A stretch of DNA of 64,000 bases from UMGS902 sp045538895 (GCA_045538895.1 JAZQEH010000080.1:14207-78206), one strand, 5' to 3'; shown: positions 18,261 to 27,773, numbered from the stretch's first letter. Numbers and translations: made by a program. The notes: a model not told the origin generated them from the letters alone.

Positions 18261-19295
18261 TTATCTCTGAATTCTGCCGTTGCCGCTGCCTGCGATAAGG
18301 TTTTCAACGTCTTCCTTGCCGAATCTTACGAAGTCACCGTAGGTGGTGTGCTTGAGAGCAGACCCGCCGATAGCAAATTCGATAACCTTCTGATAATCGC
18401 CGCCAAAGTTGCGGAGACCGTAGATAAGAGAACCGCCGAAAGAGTCGCCGCCGCCGATACGGTCAACGATGTTGGTGATAGAGTACTTACGGCTCTGGTA
18501 GAAGCCGCCGTCACGGATTGCAAGAACACCGGACCAGTTGTTGTGGTCAGCGGATACGCTCTCACGGAGAGATACTGCAAGGCCCTTAACATTGGGATAT
18601 GTATCCATAACGAGCTTTGCAAGATCCTTGTACATGTCAACGTTGAGCTTGCCGGAGTCAACACCGGTTTCCATCTCGATACCGAGGCACTTCTGGCAGT
18701 CTTCCTCGTTTGCAATCATGTAGTCGATGTATTTAGCGATTTCGGGCATTACTTCGATAGGCTCCTTGCCCCACTTCCAGAGCTTCTTGCGGTAGTTAAG
18801 GTCGCAAGAAACGGTTACGCCCTTTTCCTTACACTTCTTGAGAGCCTCGATAGTAGCCTCGCAAAGAGATTCGGAAAGTGCGGGAGTGATACCGGTTACG
18901 TGGAACCAGTCAGCACCGTCAAGAATTTCATCCCAGTTGAAGTCGCCGGGCTTAACTGCTGCGATAGCAGTGTTGTCACGGTCGTAAATTACCTTGGAGG
19001 GACGCATGTTGGAGCCGGTCTCGGTGAAGTAAAGACCAAGACGCTTGCCGGTCATCTGGATGGAGCTGGTATCAATGCCGAAACGGCGGAGCTCGTTTAC
19101 AGCCGCCTTACCAAGATCGTTCTTGGGGAGTGCAGTAACAAACTTCGCTTCGTCACCGTATGCACTAACTGCAACAGCAACGTTAGCCTCTGCACCGCCA
19201 AAGGTGCAAACCATGTTGGGTGTCTGGAGAATCATCTCTCTTGCGGGAGGAGTGAGTCTGAGCATAAGCTCGCCGAAAGTAACAACCTTTTTCAT
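18261..19295 (-). CDS. kdgK: 2-keto-3-deoxygluconate kinase (PfkB family)
   Basis: 344 residues of the PfkB/ribokinase family. GGAEANVAVAVS (near residue 33) is the N-terminal sugar-site signature, and DRIGGGDSFGG (near 284, catalytic Asp) is the C-terminal one; the GGGD form rather than GAGD is common in KDG kinases. The enzyme phosphorylates 2-keto-3-deoxygluconate at O6 to feed the KDPG aldolase encoded next. It is the first gene of the operon. GAGGT precedes the ATG and a consensus promoter lies about 65 bases upstream. Broad sugar kinases of this family exist, but the aldolase neighbour makes this assignment strong. Confidence 0.88.
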   Translation of the reverse strand: MKKVVTFGELMLRLTPPAREMILQTPNMVCTFGGAEANVAVAVSAYGDEAKFVTALPKNDLGKAAVNELRRFGIDTSSIQMTGKRLGLYFTETGSNMRPSKVIYDRDNTAIAAVKPGDFNWDEILDGADWFHVTGITPALSESLCEATIEALKKCKEKGVTVSCDLNYRKKLWKWGKEPIEVMPEIAKYIDYMIANEEDCQKCLGIEMETGVDSGKLNVDMYKDLAKLVMDTYPNVKGLAVSLRESVSADHNNWSGVLAIRDGGFYQSRKYSITNIVDRIGGGDSFGGSLIYGLRNFGGDYQKVIEFAIGGSALKHTTYGDFVRFGKEDVENLIAGSGNGRIQR

Positions 19296-19325
19296 TTTTG
19301 TTTACCTCGATAAAATAATTTTTTC

Positions 19326-19340
19326 GCACGTCCTGCGTGC
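19326..19340. promoter_or_regulatory. Inverted repeat in operon leader, possible operator
   Basis: GCACG-TCCTG-CGTGC lies in the leader between the operon promoter and kdgK. It is well placed for repressor binding or a small leader hairpin. No regulator gene lies next to the operon. Confidence 0.35.
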
Positions 19341-19357
19341 CATATTTGTACATAATA

Positions 19358-19386
19358 ATTATAGTAAAAAATCCTTGTCAAGTCAA
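19358..19386 (-). promoter_or_regulatory. Promoter of the KDG/FdrA operon
   Basis: On the minus strand, TTGACT, a 17-base spacer and TATAAT, upstream of kdgK. It is the only near-consensus promoter I could find for the eight-gene operon. Confidence 0.7.
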
Positions 19387-19480
19387 GAAGCGAAAGAATT
19401 CTTTCCTTACAAATAACTGAACTTTTGTCCCTCAGGTTTTTGCACACTTTGATGAATTTTTAACAAAGTTTCTTTTTTAC

Positions 19481-19509
19481 TTGCATACTTGTCCGATTTA
19501 TGGTACAAT
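19481..19509 (+). promoter_or_regulatory. Promoter of deoD-WYL pair
   Basis: TTGCAT, a 17-base spacer and TACAAT, with the AGGAGG ribosome site and ATG of deoD following about 25 bases later. Confidence 0.6.
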
Positions 19510-19534
19510 AATATAAAAAAAGGAGGATTTCACC

Positions 19535-20239
19535 ATGTCTATACCTACCCCACACATTAATGCTAAAAAAGAAGATTTTGCAAAAACCGTCCTAATGCCG
19601 GGCGACCCGCTCCGTGCAAAATTCATTGCAGAAACCTTTCTTACCGATGCCGTACTCGTCAACAATGTGCGTGGCATCCAAGGTTATACAGGATACTACA
19701 ACGGCAAGCGTGTTTCGGTAATGGCAAGCGGCATGGGTATGCCGTCAATCGGAATTTACTCATATGAGCTGTTCAATTTTTATGACGTTGACAACATCAT
19801 ACGTATAGGCTCTGCAGGTGCAATTTCCGAAGAACTGAAGCTCCGTGACATCGTTATCGGTATGAGTGCAAGCTATAACAGCATTTTCGCAAATCAGTAT
19901 GACCTCCCCGGCACTTATGCCCCCACCGCAAGCTTTACCCTGCTGAGAAAGGCCGTTGAAGAAGCCGAAAAGCAGGGGCTTAACTATAAAGTAGGCAACA
20001 TCCTCTCAAACGACCTTTTCTACGATGATTCAAAATCAACTCTCAAGTGGCAGAAGATGGGTGTGCTTGCAGTTGAAATGGAGAGTGCCGCACTCTATAT
20101 GAATGCTGCACGTGCGGGCAAAAATGCACTCTGCATCTGCACTATTTCCGACTGCGTTTTCAATGACGATGCCTGCACCGCTGAGGAAAGACAGAACTCC
20201 TTTACACAGATGATGAAGCTTGCGTTGGAGATAGCATAA
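19535..20239 (+). CDS. deoD: Purine nucleoside phosphorylase (DeoD type)
   Basis: 234 residues, the usual length of the hexameric DeoD phosphorylase, which splits purine (deoxy)nucleosides with phosphate into base and ribose 1-phosphate. Motifs: TPHINA at the N-terminus, VLMPGDPLRAK (near 20-30), the phosphate-site stretch IRIGSAGA (near 85) and AVEMESAALY (near 178). A late SDCVF (near 204) carries the catalytic Asp. It has a strong AGGAGG site. Its TAA overlaps the ATG of the WYL gene (TAATG), so the two are translationally coupled. Cytoplasmic purine salvage is a secure role. Confidence 0.93.
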   Translation: MSIPTPHINAKKEDFAKTVLMPGDPLRAKFIAETFLTDAVLVNNVRGIQGYTGYYNGKRVSVMASGMGMPSIGIYSYELFNFYDVDNIIRIGSAGAISEELKLRDIVIGMSASYNSIFANQYDLPGTYAPTASFTLLRKAVEEAEKQGLNYKVGNILSNDLFYDDSKSTLKWQKMGVLAVEMESAALYMNAARAGKNALCICTISDCVFNDDACTAEERQNSFTQMMKLALEIA

Positions 20240-21207
20240 TGGCAAAATCGGAAAATCAAAAGCTGAAACTGCTGTATCTTATTGATATTTTTTACGAAGA
20301 AACCGACGAAAATCATTCGCTTTCGATGCAGGATATTATTGAAAAGCTCGCCGAAAAAGGCATTTCTGCCGAACGCAAATCGCTATACAACGATATAGCG
20401 TTGCTCACCGATTACGGCATTGTTATCGACAAGACCTCCGACCACAGATACTACGTTTCGACAAGGGATTACGAGCTTGCCGAGCTTAAAACTCTGGTTG
20501 ATATAATTCAGTCTTCACAGTTTCTCACGCTCAAAAAAAGTCAGGCACTTACAAAGAAGCTTTACAGAGAAACAAGCCGTTACGGAGCAGCCGAGCTTGA
20601 CCGTCAGGTGCATACCGCTTTTGCGAAAGTACCAAACGAAAAAATCTTTTACACAGTAGACGCAATTCACCGTGCAGTGCGGGATAACAGACAAATTGAG
20701 TTTTCATATTTCCGCTACAATGCCGACAAGGTGTTAGTTGAAAAGCATGTAAATTACCGCTACGTTGTAAGCCCTATCGCCCTTGTTTTTGACAACGAAA
20801 ACTACTATCTTGTTTCATTTAATGAAAATGAAAAAGAAATACGCCACTACCGTGTTGACCGCATGCAAAAGGTTACCGTCACAGAAAATAGCCGCACCGA
20901 CTCATCGGAATACGGAAACTTTGACATAAGCCGCTACGAAAACAAAACCTTTGGCATGTTCGGCGGTAACGAAGCGCTTGTCACCCTGAATTGCAAAAAC
21001 GAGGCAGCAGGTGCAATTATTGACCGCTTCGGCGACGAGCCGACATTCATCAAGCACGCAGACGGTACGTTTGACGTAACGGTGCGTGTGTTTGTAAGCG
21101 AGCAGTTTTTCGGATGGGTAACGGGTCTCGGCAGACTTGTAAAAATCAAGTTCCCCGAAAGCATCGCAAACGATTATAAAAACTTTTTAAGCGAGCTTAT
21201 AAAATAG
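20239..21207 (+). CDS. WYL domain transcriptional regulator
   Basis: 322 residues: an N-terminal winged helix (about 5-60, with SLYNDIALLTDYGI like HTH_11/DeoR folds), a central WYL domain (about 140-215, FSYFRYNAD and PIALVFDNENYYLVSF) and a C-terminal WCX extension. WYL regulators sense small ligands or nucleic acids. The overlapping start with deoD suggests a link to nucleoside supply or DNA stress, but nothing in the sequence shows the target. The gene ends at a strong bidirectional terminator. Confidence 0.85.
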   Translation: MAKSENQKLKLLYLIDIFYEETDENHSLSMQDIIEKLAEKGISAERKSLYNDIALLTDYGIVIDKTSDHRYYVSTRDYELAELKTLVDIIQSSQFLTLKKSQALTKKLYRETSRYGAAELDRQVHTAFAKVPNEKIFYTVDAIHRAVRDNRQIEFSYFRYNADKVLVEKHVNYRYVVSPIALVFDNENYYLVSFNENEKEIRHYRVDRMQKVTVTENSRTDSSEYGNFDISRYENKTFGMFGGNEALVTLNCKNEAAGAIIDRFGDEPTFIKHADGTFDVTVRVFVSEQFFGWVTGLGRLVKIKFPESIANDYKNFLSELIK

Positions 21208-21208
21208 C

Positions 21209-21246
21209 GACAAAAAGGTTCAGACCACGGTCTGAACCTTTTTGTC
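21209..21246. terminator. Bidirectional terminator
   Basis: Perfect 18-bp stem from GACAAAAAGG to CCTTTTTGTC with a 2-base loop, between the convergent WYL and GH43 genes; T runs exist in both directions. Confidence 0.88.
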
Positions 21247-21247
21247 T

Positions 21248-24200
21248 TTATTTAACTCTCATATTTTTAAGTGCAATACGGGTGAATATTACGCAAGCTT
21301 CACTGCGTACAATTTCTTCATCCGGTCGATAAGTACCCTTGCCCGCATCTCCGCTTACAATTCCTGCCTTGTAGAGCTTTGAAACTGCATTGTAGCAAGC
21401 CATATCGCTTGTCACATCGGGATTTGAGCCTTCACGGGTAGCCTCATATTCACTGCCCGGAAGAATACTTGCAAACACTATCGCCATATCACCTCTTGTG
21501 ATATTCTTATTCACATCTGCAAACTGCCCCTCTGTAATGATACCGTTCTGCACGCAATACTCTACGTAAGGAACATACCATGCTTCACCCAAAGCCGCAT
21601 TGCGAACGGTCTTATCTGCGTATAAGCTGTGGATATTTGCCGCCGCAGTCAGTGCCTGTGCCACTGTAAAGTTGCCATTGGGAGAAAACTTTGCGGCAGA
21701 CGTACCGTTTGCAAGTCCTATCTGATATGCCGTTTCAACATATGACTTAAACCAATGTGTATCACTGACATCGGTGAAGGAACCTGTATACTGTCTTTTC
21801 GCTGCAAACGGATTCTTTGTATAGTCAACCTTTGTAAATCCGCTGATCTTGTTGATTACGGGATTTGGGTTTACTACCTGTGTGTAGACTCTGTCAGGTG
21901 ATGACGGGTGTCCCGTGCCCTCGCTGATTACAACACCGTCTTTATCTGCACGGTAAGGCTCAACAAATGCGTATCTGCCACCGTTTGTGTCTGTGCCGAG
22001 ATAAGCGTTGTAACAAATCCAGCCTTGTCCCGAAGAATCATCTACGTAAGAAGCCGAGCCGATACCGCAAATTTCATCATTCATAGAAAGAATAGGTTCG
22101 GAAGATTTTACCCAATTCTTTGCATCAAGCGGGTCACCGCCAAGGAACTTGAGTTGACCGAGCTTGTATTCGGGAGTATTGTAGCCGCAAGCCGAATATA
22201 CGATATAGATGCTGCCATCATCGCCGTAAACAGCCGTGCCGCACTCAACGATTGTAAGTGTGGTATGTCTGCCGATTTCCCAATCGTATTCAGGGCGGAC
22301 AAGGATTGTCGACTTACCCTTGATTGTCCATGGGTTTGTCATTTCGATGATATTGATGTTCTGATTCATCTTTCCCTCTTCGCCCTCAACGGCAACAAAG
22401 AGATTATAAACCTTGCCGCCTATACGGATGTCTGTCTGTCCGCCGGACCATCTGTCGTTAAAGCCCTCAAGCTCTACCGACACCTTTTCTGGTACGTTGA
22501 CCTCGCCGGTAATGGGATGCCCCCATCGTCCGAGCAGATTGTCGCCGTCAAGACACTTGAGAACGAACATTCTGTGTCCCGTATCATTCTCTGTTTCGCC
22601 GCCAGAACCGGCAAAATAGAGATACCAGCCTCCATTGCCCTCTCCGACCTCTTCATCAGTATAATGATGAATTTCGGGAGACCAGCAGCTTTTAGAATAT
22701 GCTTTACCCTCCTCGGGGAGAAAAACAGTTTTACCGGTTGTATAAATGAGGTCGCCGATATTTGCCGTTTTGGTAAGTCCGATTCCGGGCTTACCTGTCG
22801 TGGATGTGTAATAGTAGAAGCCGTCATGGTAGAAGAGCCACGGGTCTGCACCGTCTTCTCTCACATAGTTTGTAAATGTATATGTGCCTGTTTCAATTTC
22901 GCAAAGGTCAACGGTGCTATTAATAAACGAGGGAACTCCGTCTACATTACCTGAGCCTGTAAATTCGACAAGATGTGCAAAATCGCCACCCGTAATATGA
23001 ACATTGTAAACACCTTTGTAGGTGCCGTTTGCACTTGCGGCATAAAGGAACTTGTTATAGAATGTACCGCCGGCAATACCGAGATTTACATTACTGTCAA
23101 ATACCTGCTCCTCTTTTGTAATATTTGCACTCAACACAGAGGCATACATTGTGCCGCCGGTGAACGTTGCGTTTATATCGCCCGTGTGAGCGGAAGTGCT
23201 GCCCAAAACCATGGCATCATAAAACTCGCCGCCCTCAATACGCACATTTACGGTGCAATTGGTTGCATTACCCGAGGTTCCTCCGCGAAGTCTTCCCCAC
23301 TTACCGCTTTTAACAGTAACATCTGTGGTTTTATCGCTTATATCGCCAATACCGCCGCCGATTACCGTCATGTACGTCTGACCGGCAACCCTGTCACATA
23401 CTATTCCGTCACCCAATACAAGCTTATGACATTCGCCTGCGATTGCCTTGTATTTTGCCTCGGATGACAAATGAATATTATTAAACTCGGTTTCACCGCC
23501 GCAATGATAATTGTTTCTGAATACAATTTCAGCACCGTTTTCCTTTATATAGTCAACACCGTCATAAAGTGACGTTACAATTACCTTTCCGTCATGCTTA
23601 TACTTATAACCGAGGACTGCCGCCGTGATAGTAACCTTTCCGCAAACTACTATAGTGCCGCCCTCGTTGCCAAGAGCATTGTATGCCTCGTCAAAGGAGC
23701 TGCCCGCACTTGCAAAGGTGCCTCCGTTACCCGTGCCACCGTCACGGATAAAATAAACTCTGTCTGCAGAGGTATCAAAAAGCCCCTTTACGTTGCCAAG
23801 TGCTTCCGCAGTGATGCCGTCACCAAGAGTTGCTTTGCCGTGTACGTTTGTGCCGATACACTCAAAAGTACCGACTTTTCCGCCAAGATACTTTAAAACA
23901 AGCTTCTTCGAAACGCTGTTAAAGATGACCTTTTCGGCATTTCCGCCATTTACGGTAATATCAAAGATTTCGCCGCCGTTTTCACTTGACTTTACGGTTT
24001 TTACACTACCGCCGTTAACTTCAATTACTGTGTTATTGCCGCCAACGATTGTTTCAACATCTGCACCGTCAACAATAACTCTTTTTGCATTTATAACACT
24101 GCCCACCGAACCGCTGCGGAGAATTGCGGAGCCTGTAACGTTCAGCTTTTTCTCGGTCTTTACGTCCTTTGCGATTTCCAGAACCCCGTTTTCGGCATTG

Positions 24201-25525
24201 AATACACCGCTACCGCCAAGCGTAATTCCCGAAAATTCACTTTCACCCGAAAGCGTATACGTACCGTTGAGCGTAAGCGAGATTGAGGGCGTTTTACCTG
24301 TGATAAATACTTTTTCTGCATGTACAGGCTCAACAAAGCTATCTACGGAAATACTGTTCAAAAGCACAACGGTACTGCCCGATTTTGCCGCAATGTTAAA
24401 CGCCGCTTCAAAGCTTGCAGGGTCATCAACCGTGTTTCCGCTGCCGCTTGCACCATTTTTTACATATATTTTTGCTATATTCTCGGTATAGTCAAAGCCT
24501 GCCTTAAAAGCTTCAATGTCTTCCGGAGCATAATAGTTTGCATTGTAATACAGGTAAAGAGGCTTATTGGTTTTTTCATTGAGTGTCGAAACCTCATCGT
24601 TTGCATACCATACAGACATTGAACCGATTTTAGTACCGTTAACAGTGATCTTACCGGTACCGATAATATTATTTACGTTGAGATTTTTGATTTCGCCACC
24701 GTTGAACACGGCATTTGCATCGCCATTCAGACGGCGAGAAAGGTCACCTGCCACGTTACAGTCTTCGATATAGCCGCCGTTAACTGTAATGTCAGCACTT
24801 GTACTGTACTGATATCTCACAGAGCCGCCGAAGAGATTGGCAATTCTTCCTCCATTTATTGTCATGTAGTGCGTACCGGTAAAATAAAGAGGCGTCTTAT
24901 CAAAGGAATCTCTTGTACCGCCGGCAACGATGTAATAGTCACCGTCTTCAATCGTAACGTGGGAATCCTTTGTAACGTCGGCATCGGCTTTAGGTGCCTG
25001 ATAGCCGCCAAGTACCAGAAGCTGACTGCTCTCACCTGTGAGATTTACGGTTTTAACGCCCTTGCCCATTCTGATATTATTATACTGGGCGATAATGTTA
25101 AGCGACTTTGAATATTCAATAGTTATATTCTCAAATGCAGTATCACCGTTTAAATAGTAGCGGAGTGCAGAGCCGAAAACAAGCTTCGCCCCGTTTTCTT
25201 TTGCATAGTCGGTTTTGCCGTCATTTGAAGTAAGAATAATAGGATAATCATGTGCCGCTTCTGTCGGAGAAGATTTAAAATGATACTCGTTTGTAAAAAC
25301 CACAACAAGCGTACCTACTTCTCTGTCCTTACCGTAGTTTACGCCCCATGTCCACGTTTTAAGCGGATTTTGCGGCGAATCTCCGTTACCCGAAACATCA
25401 CGTCCCGTTTCGGAATTAACATAAACATACGTGTAATCAGCCTCTTTGGCGCCAACGGAAAACGTCATCGCACACGCAAGCAAAAGAAGCATTGCTAAAG
25501 CTACTGCGTAAAGAATTCTTTTCAT
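21248..25525 (-). CDS. SLH-anchored beta-helix GH43 glycosidase
   Basis: 1425 residues from the ATG that follows AAAAGGAGT (a longer frame to 25546 lacks a site). After a signal peptide, residues about 30-880 form three consecutive beta-helix modules, each starting with a VYVNS/IYVKNGASG/VYFIRDGG strand and rich in NGG turns. Residues about 890-1190 are GH43: ADPWLFYHDG (catalytic base Asp), CWSPEIHHY, GGQTDIRIGG (pKa-modulating Asp) and TIVECGTAVYGDDG (acid Glu) with YSACGYNTPEYKLG, close to alpha-L-arabinofuranosidase subfamilies. The last 180 residues are three S-layer homology repeats (FTDVSDTHWFKSYVETAYQ and following), which bind secondary wall polymers and hold the enzyme on the cell. 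It follows the flavodoxin-fold and AraC genes, all on the minus strand. Confidence 0.87.
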   Translation of the reverse strand: MKRILYAVALAMLLLLACAMTFSVGAKEADYTYVYVNSETGRDVSGNGDSPQNPLKTWTWGVNYGKDREVGTLVVVFTNEYHFKSSPTEAAHDYPIILTSNDGKTDYAKENGAKLVFGSALRYYLNGDTAFENITIEYSKSLNIIAQYNNIRMGKGVKTVNLTGESSQLLVLGGYQAPKADADVTKDSHVTIEDGDYYIVAGGTRDSFDKTPLYFTGTHYMTINGGRIANLFGGSVRYQYSTSADITVNGGYIEDCNVAGDLSRRLNGDANAVFNGGEIKNLNVNNIIGTGKITVNGTKIGSMSVWYANDEVSTLNEKTNKPLYLYYNANYYAPEDIEAFKAGFDYTENIAKIYVKNGASGSGNTVDDPASFEAAFNIAAKSGSTVVLLNSISVDSFVEPVHAEKVFITGKTPSISLTLNGTYTLSGESEFSGITLGGSGVFNAENGVLEIAKDVKTEKKLNVTGSAILRSGSVGSVINAKRVIVDGADVETIVGGNNTVIEVNGGSVKTVKSSENGGEIFDITVNGGNAEKVIFNSVSKKLVLKYLGGKVGTFECIGTNVHGKATLGDGITAEALGNVKGLFDTSADRVYFIRDGGTGNGGTFASAGSSFDEAYNALGNEGGTIVVCGKVTITAAVLGYKYKHDGKVIVTSLYDGVDYIKENGAEIVFRNNYHCGGETEFNNIHLSSEAKYKAIAGECHKLVLGDGIVCDRVAGQTYMTVIGGGIGDISDKTTDVTVKSGKWGRLRGGTSGNATNCTVNVRIEGGEFYDAMVLGSTSAHTGDINATFTGGTMYASVLSANITKEEQVFDSNVNLGIAGGTFYNKFLYAASANGTYKGVYNVHITGGDFAHLVEFTGSGNVDGVPSFINSTVDLCEIETGTYTFTNYVREDGADPWLFYHDGFYYYTSTTGKPGIGLTKTANIGDLIYTTGKTVFLPEEGKAYSKSCWSPEIHHYTDEEVGEGNGGWYLYFAGSGGETENDTGHRMFVLKCLDGDNLLGRWGHPITGEVNVPEKVSVELEGFNDRWSGGQTDIRIGGKVYNLFVAVEGEEGKMNQNINIIEMTNPWTIKGKSTILVRPEYDWEIGRHTTLTIVECGTAVYGDDGSIYIVYSACGYNTPEYKLGQLKFLGGDPLDAKNWVKSSEPILSMNDEICGIGSASYVDDSSGQGWICYNAYLGTDTNGGRYAFVEPYRADKDGVVISEGTGHPSSPDRVYTQVVNPNPVINKISGFTKVDYTKNPFAAKRQYTGSFTDVSDTHWFKSYVETAYQIGLANGTSAAKFSPNGNFTVAQALTAAANIHSLYADKTVRNAALGEAWYVPYVEYCVQNGIITEGQFADVNKNITRGDMAIVFASILPGSEYEATREGSNPDVTSDMACYNAVSKLYKAGIVSGDAGKGTYRPDEEIVRSEACVIFTRIALKNMRVK

Positions 25526-25564
25526 AACCGTACTCCTTTTAAGCATTCCTGTTTTGTGAGAATA

Positions 25565-26902
25565 TTATATCATATTTTTCCTGATTTTTTCAAGAAGCTT
25601 ATTATAAGGTGCAAGCATGCCCTCGGTCATTGCATTACCCATTTTCGCCTTGATTTTCTTATTTGAAATAAGGGCACCGACAAGATACATTTTGATGACA
25701 GTTCCCTTTTTCTTCTGCGGAAAATCGTATTGACCGTGTTTCTTATAAAACTTATGGTCGGCTTTCATCATACCTCGCATAAGATAGATAAGGTCACGGA
25801 ATATCTTCATACCACCAACTCCGTAAAACGTCTGCGGAGGCACATACTTGTTTTCAAGTGCGAACATAAGTTTTTTCGCCATATCGTCGATGCCCTTTTC
25901 ATCATTAGCCATGCCGCAAAGATAATTTGAACCGACATCGGCACGTGCGGTAAGAATTGTCTGAAGATTCGGTTCATTTGCGATGTCGCCGCTTATGAGA
26001 TATCCCATCGGCATACCCATTGTCACGGTACGGTGTCCGTTACAAAACTGACGGTCATCGTACATCTTAAATAGTGCGCCCATCGAATGGTCCTTTACCG
26101 TAAAAGCATAAATTATCGCTTCGGCACTCTGAATACTACTACGCAAAAATTCGTCAAAACCATCCTTATATATACATGTTCCGTCACTTGCACAGTTGAA
26201 GCAGCCAAGACATCCTCCCTTAAAAGGATACTCACGGATGTTTACTATGCGGCATTTTCTCGGAAGCACAGCACAGAACCTGTCTATCATGCTCGCAAGA
26301 TGCGTATTGCCCTCCTCAACGTCGGTAACGATTACAACATCGCCGCTCTTTTCACCTATAGCTTGCACCGTGCTGATTTCAGGCAATGAAAACTCCCTTG
26401 ATATAACGGTAGACGGCTCAAAAATACCGTTTTCCATGGAAAAACACACGTTCTCAAAAAACGCTTTTGCCTCGCGCTGCCCTTTTTCACAAAGCAAATC
26501 GTCCATATCCGCAGAAAGCCCACGGATATATTTCAAGCCGAGGTCATTGCAGTTATCCTCGATATAGCGGTGTGCAGTAACGTCGTAAAAATGCTTTGAT
26601 GTGGTTATCTGCGTTGCAAACTTGCCGCAAAGCGAGATACCGCTCGCCTTTAAAAGTTCTATAAATCTATGAAGCTGACAAGGTGCGATAAAAGTATAAA
26701 CAGGGTATGCAAAAAGCAAAAGGTCTGCTGCCTTTATCGCCTCCGCTGCCTTTGAAAAATCCTTTTCAAGTTCTTTTATCCGCTGCCCTGCGTGAAGCAC
26801 CTCAAAATGGTGTGACGGGTATAAAACCTCTAAATATCTTACCGTCTGAAATGTGATACTGTTTTTGCCCTTTGGGCTTCCGTTGATTACCAGAATATTC
26901 AT
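25565..26902 (-). CDS. Tandem NADPH-dependent FMN reductase-like protein
   Basis: 445 residues with two flavodoxin-like folds in one chain: an N-terminal NILVINGSPKGKNSITF (residues 2-18) and a second starting near residue 200 (DVVIVTDVEEGNTH) with the Cys-rich GGCLGCFNCASDGTCIYKD typical of iron-sulfur flavoprotein-like or NAD(P)H oxidoreductases. Single-domain relatives are about 180-250 residues, so this is a duplication or fusion. There is no signal peptide. It lies between an AraC gene (10 bases upstream) and the GH43 gene (39 bases downstream), so it is probably cotranscribed with them, for an unclear redox purpose. AGGAGA precedes the ATG. Confidence 0.75.
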   Translation of the reverse strand: MNILVINGSPKGKNSITFQTVRYLEVLYPSHHFEVLHAGQRIKELEKDFSKAAEAIKAADLLLFAYPVYTFIAPCQLHRFIELLKASGISLCGKFATQITTSKHFYDVTAHRYIEDNCNDLGLKYIRGLSADMDDLLCEKGQREAKAFFENVCFSMENGIFEPSTVISREFSLPEISTVQAIGEKSGDVVIVTDVEEGNTHLASMIDRFCAVLPRKCRIVNIREYPFKGGCLGCFNCASDGTCIYKDGFDEFLRSSIQSAEAIIYAFTVKDHSMGALFKMYDDRQFCNGHRTVTMGMPMGYLISGDIANEPNLQTILTARADVGSNYLCGMANDEKGIDDMAKKLMFALENKYVPPQTFYGVGGMKIFRDLIYLMRGMMKADHKFYKKHGQYDFPQKKKGTVIKMYLVGALISNKKIKAKMGNAMTEGMLAPYNKLLEKIRKNMI

Positions 26903-26912
26903 TTTTGTTCTC

Positions 26913-27731
26913 CTATTTCAAATGGAATGTACTTCTGTACCTCGGTTCGGTTTTGCTCTTTAAAAAATCTCTCGGGGACTTGCCGTAATGCTTTTTGAAC
27001 ATTCTCGAAAATGTCATTACATCGCTGTACCCCACCGCAATCGCCGCCTGAGTTGCCGTGTACCCAAGCTCATGCATAAGTCTTGTGGCACTCGAAAGTC
27101 TGCATTCATCAATGTATTCTTTGGGAGTTTTTCCCGTATATTTTTTAAACCTTGCGCCGAAATACGAGCGGTCTAAAAAAAGACGTTCTGCAAGGGCTTT
27201 AACGCTTATCGAAGCGTATTCTTTTTTTATAATTGCCACCGCAGTTTCCATTGCATCTGTAGACTCGTTTTCATGAACCCCGCACGCATAAAGCTTTGAA
27301 AAAACCGAAAAAACAAGCGTTGCATATTCATGTGCGGCAAGCTTTTCACCGCCCGAAGCCGCCATACGCATGAACTCCTCCCCTATCACATCGCCGTTTA
27401 TAACGTAGTTCTCTTTAAGCTGCGTAGGCAAGGCAAGGTCGGTTGAAAAGCCTATCCATACATACTCCCACGGCTCCTCTTTGTCCGCACGGAGCATATG
27501 AACCTCATAGGGCTTGATTATAAACACATCGCCCTTTTTTGCGATGTAAACCTCACCGCTCACGGTGTATTCGCCCCTGCCCGAAAGCACGTATTCCATG
27601 ATATAATACTGTCGCATTACAGGCCCGTAGGTATACCCTTTTCCACACTGCTGCCTGCCGCCCATAAGCGGAGATATGTGCGGCATTGTGTTTGCGGGGT
27701 CTATATTAAAATGTATAAAATACGGTTTCAT
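26913..27731 (-). CDS. AraC family transcriptional regulator
   Basis: 272 residues from the ATG preceded by GAGAGGTGA; the upstream in-frame TTG overlaps that site. N-terminal cupin-like sensor with KKGDVFIIKPYEVHML (near 65-80) and C-terminal double HTH (SVKALAERLFLDRSYFGARF, ending YGKSPRDFLKS). The sensor domain resembles that of the AraC protein at 5577-6371 (both contain YGPVMRQYY/YGPTVRRYF). It is divergent from GH31 and upstream of the flavodoxin-fold and GH43 genes, so it probably governs both transcripts and itself. Confidence 0.85.
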   Translation of the reverse strand: MKPYFIHFNIDPANTMPHISPLMGGRQQCGKGYTYGPVMRQYYIMEYVLSGRGEYTVSGEVYIAKKGDVFIIKPYEVHMLRADKEEPWEYVWIGFSTDLALPTQLKENYVINGDVIGEEFMRMAASGGEKLAAHEYATLVFSVFSKLYACGVHENESTDAMETAVAIIKKEYASISVKALAERLFLDRSYFGARFKKYTGKTPKEYIDECRLSSATRLMHELGYTATQAAIAVGYSDVMTFSRMFKKHYGKSPRDFLKSKTEPRYRSTFHLK

Positions 27732-27763
27732 ACACTCACCTCTCAACAAGCATTATAACAAAT

Positions 27764-27773
27764 AAACATAGCA
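27764..27773 (+). promoter_or_regulatory. Candidate AraC operator half-site
   Basis: AAACATAGCA, followed by AAAATG, identical to the 10-mer at 5470-5479 in the other AraC/glycosidase spacer. It lies in the 111-base divergent spacer. A -10-like TATACT (27805-27810) for the GH31 gene lies downstream. Confidence 0.25.
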
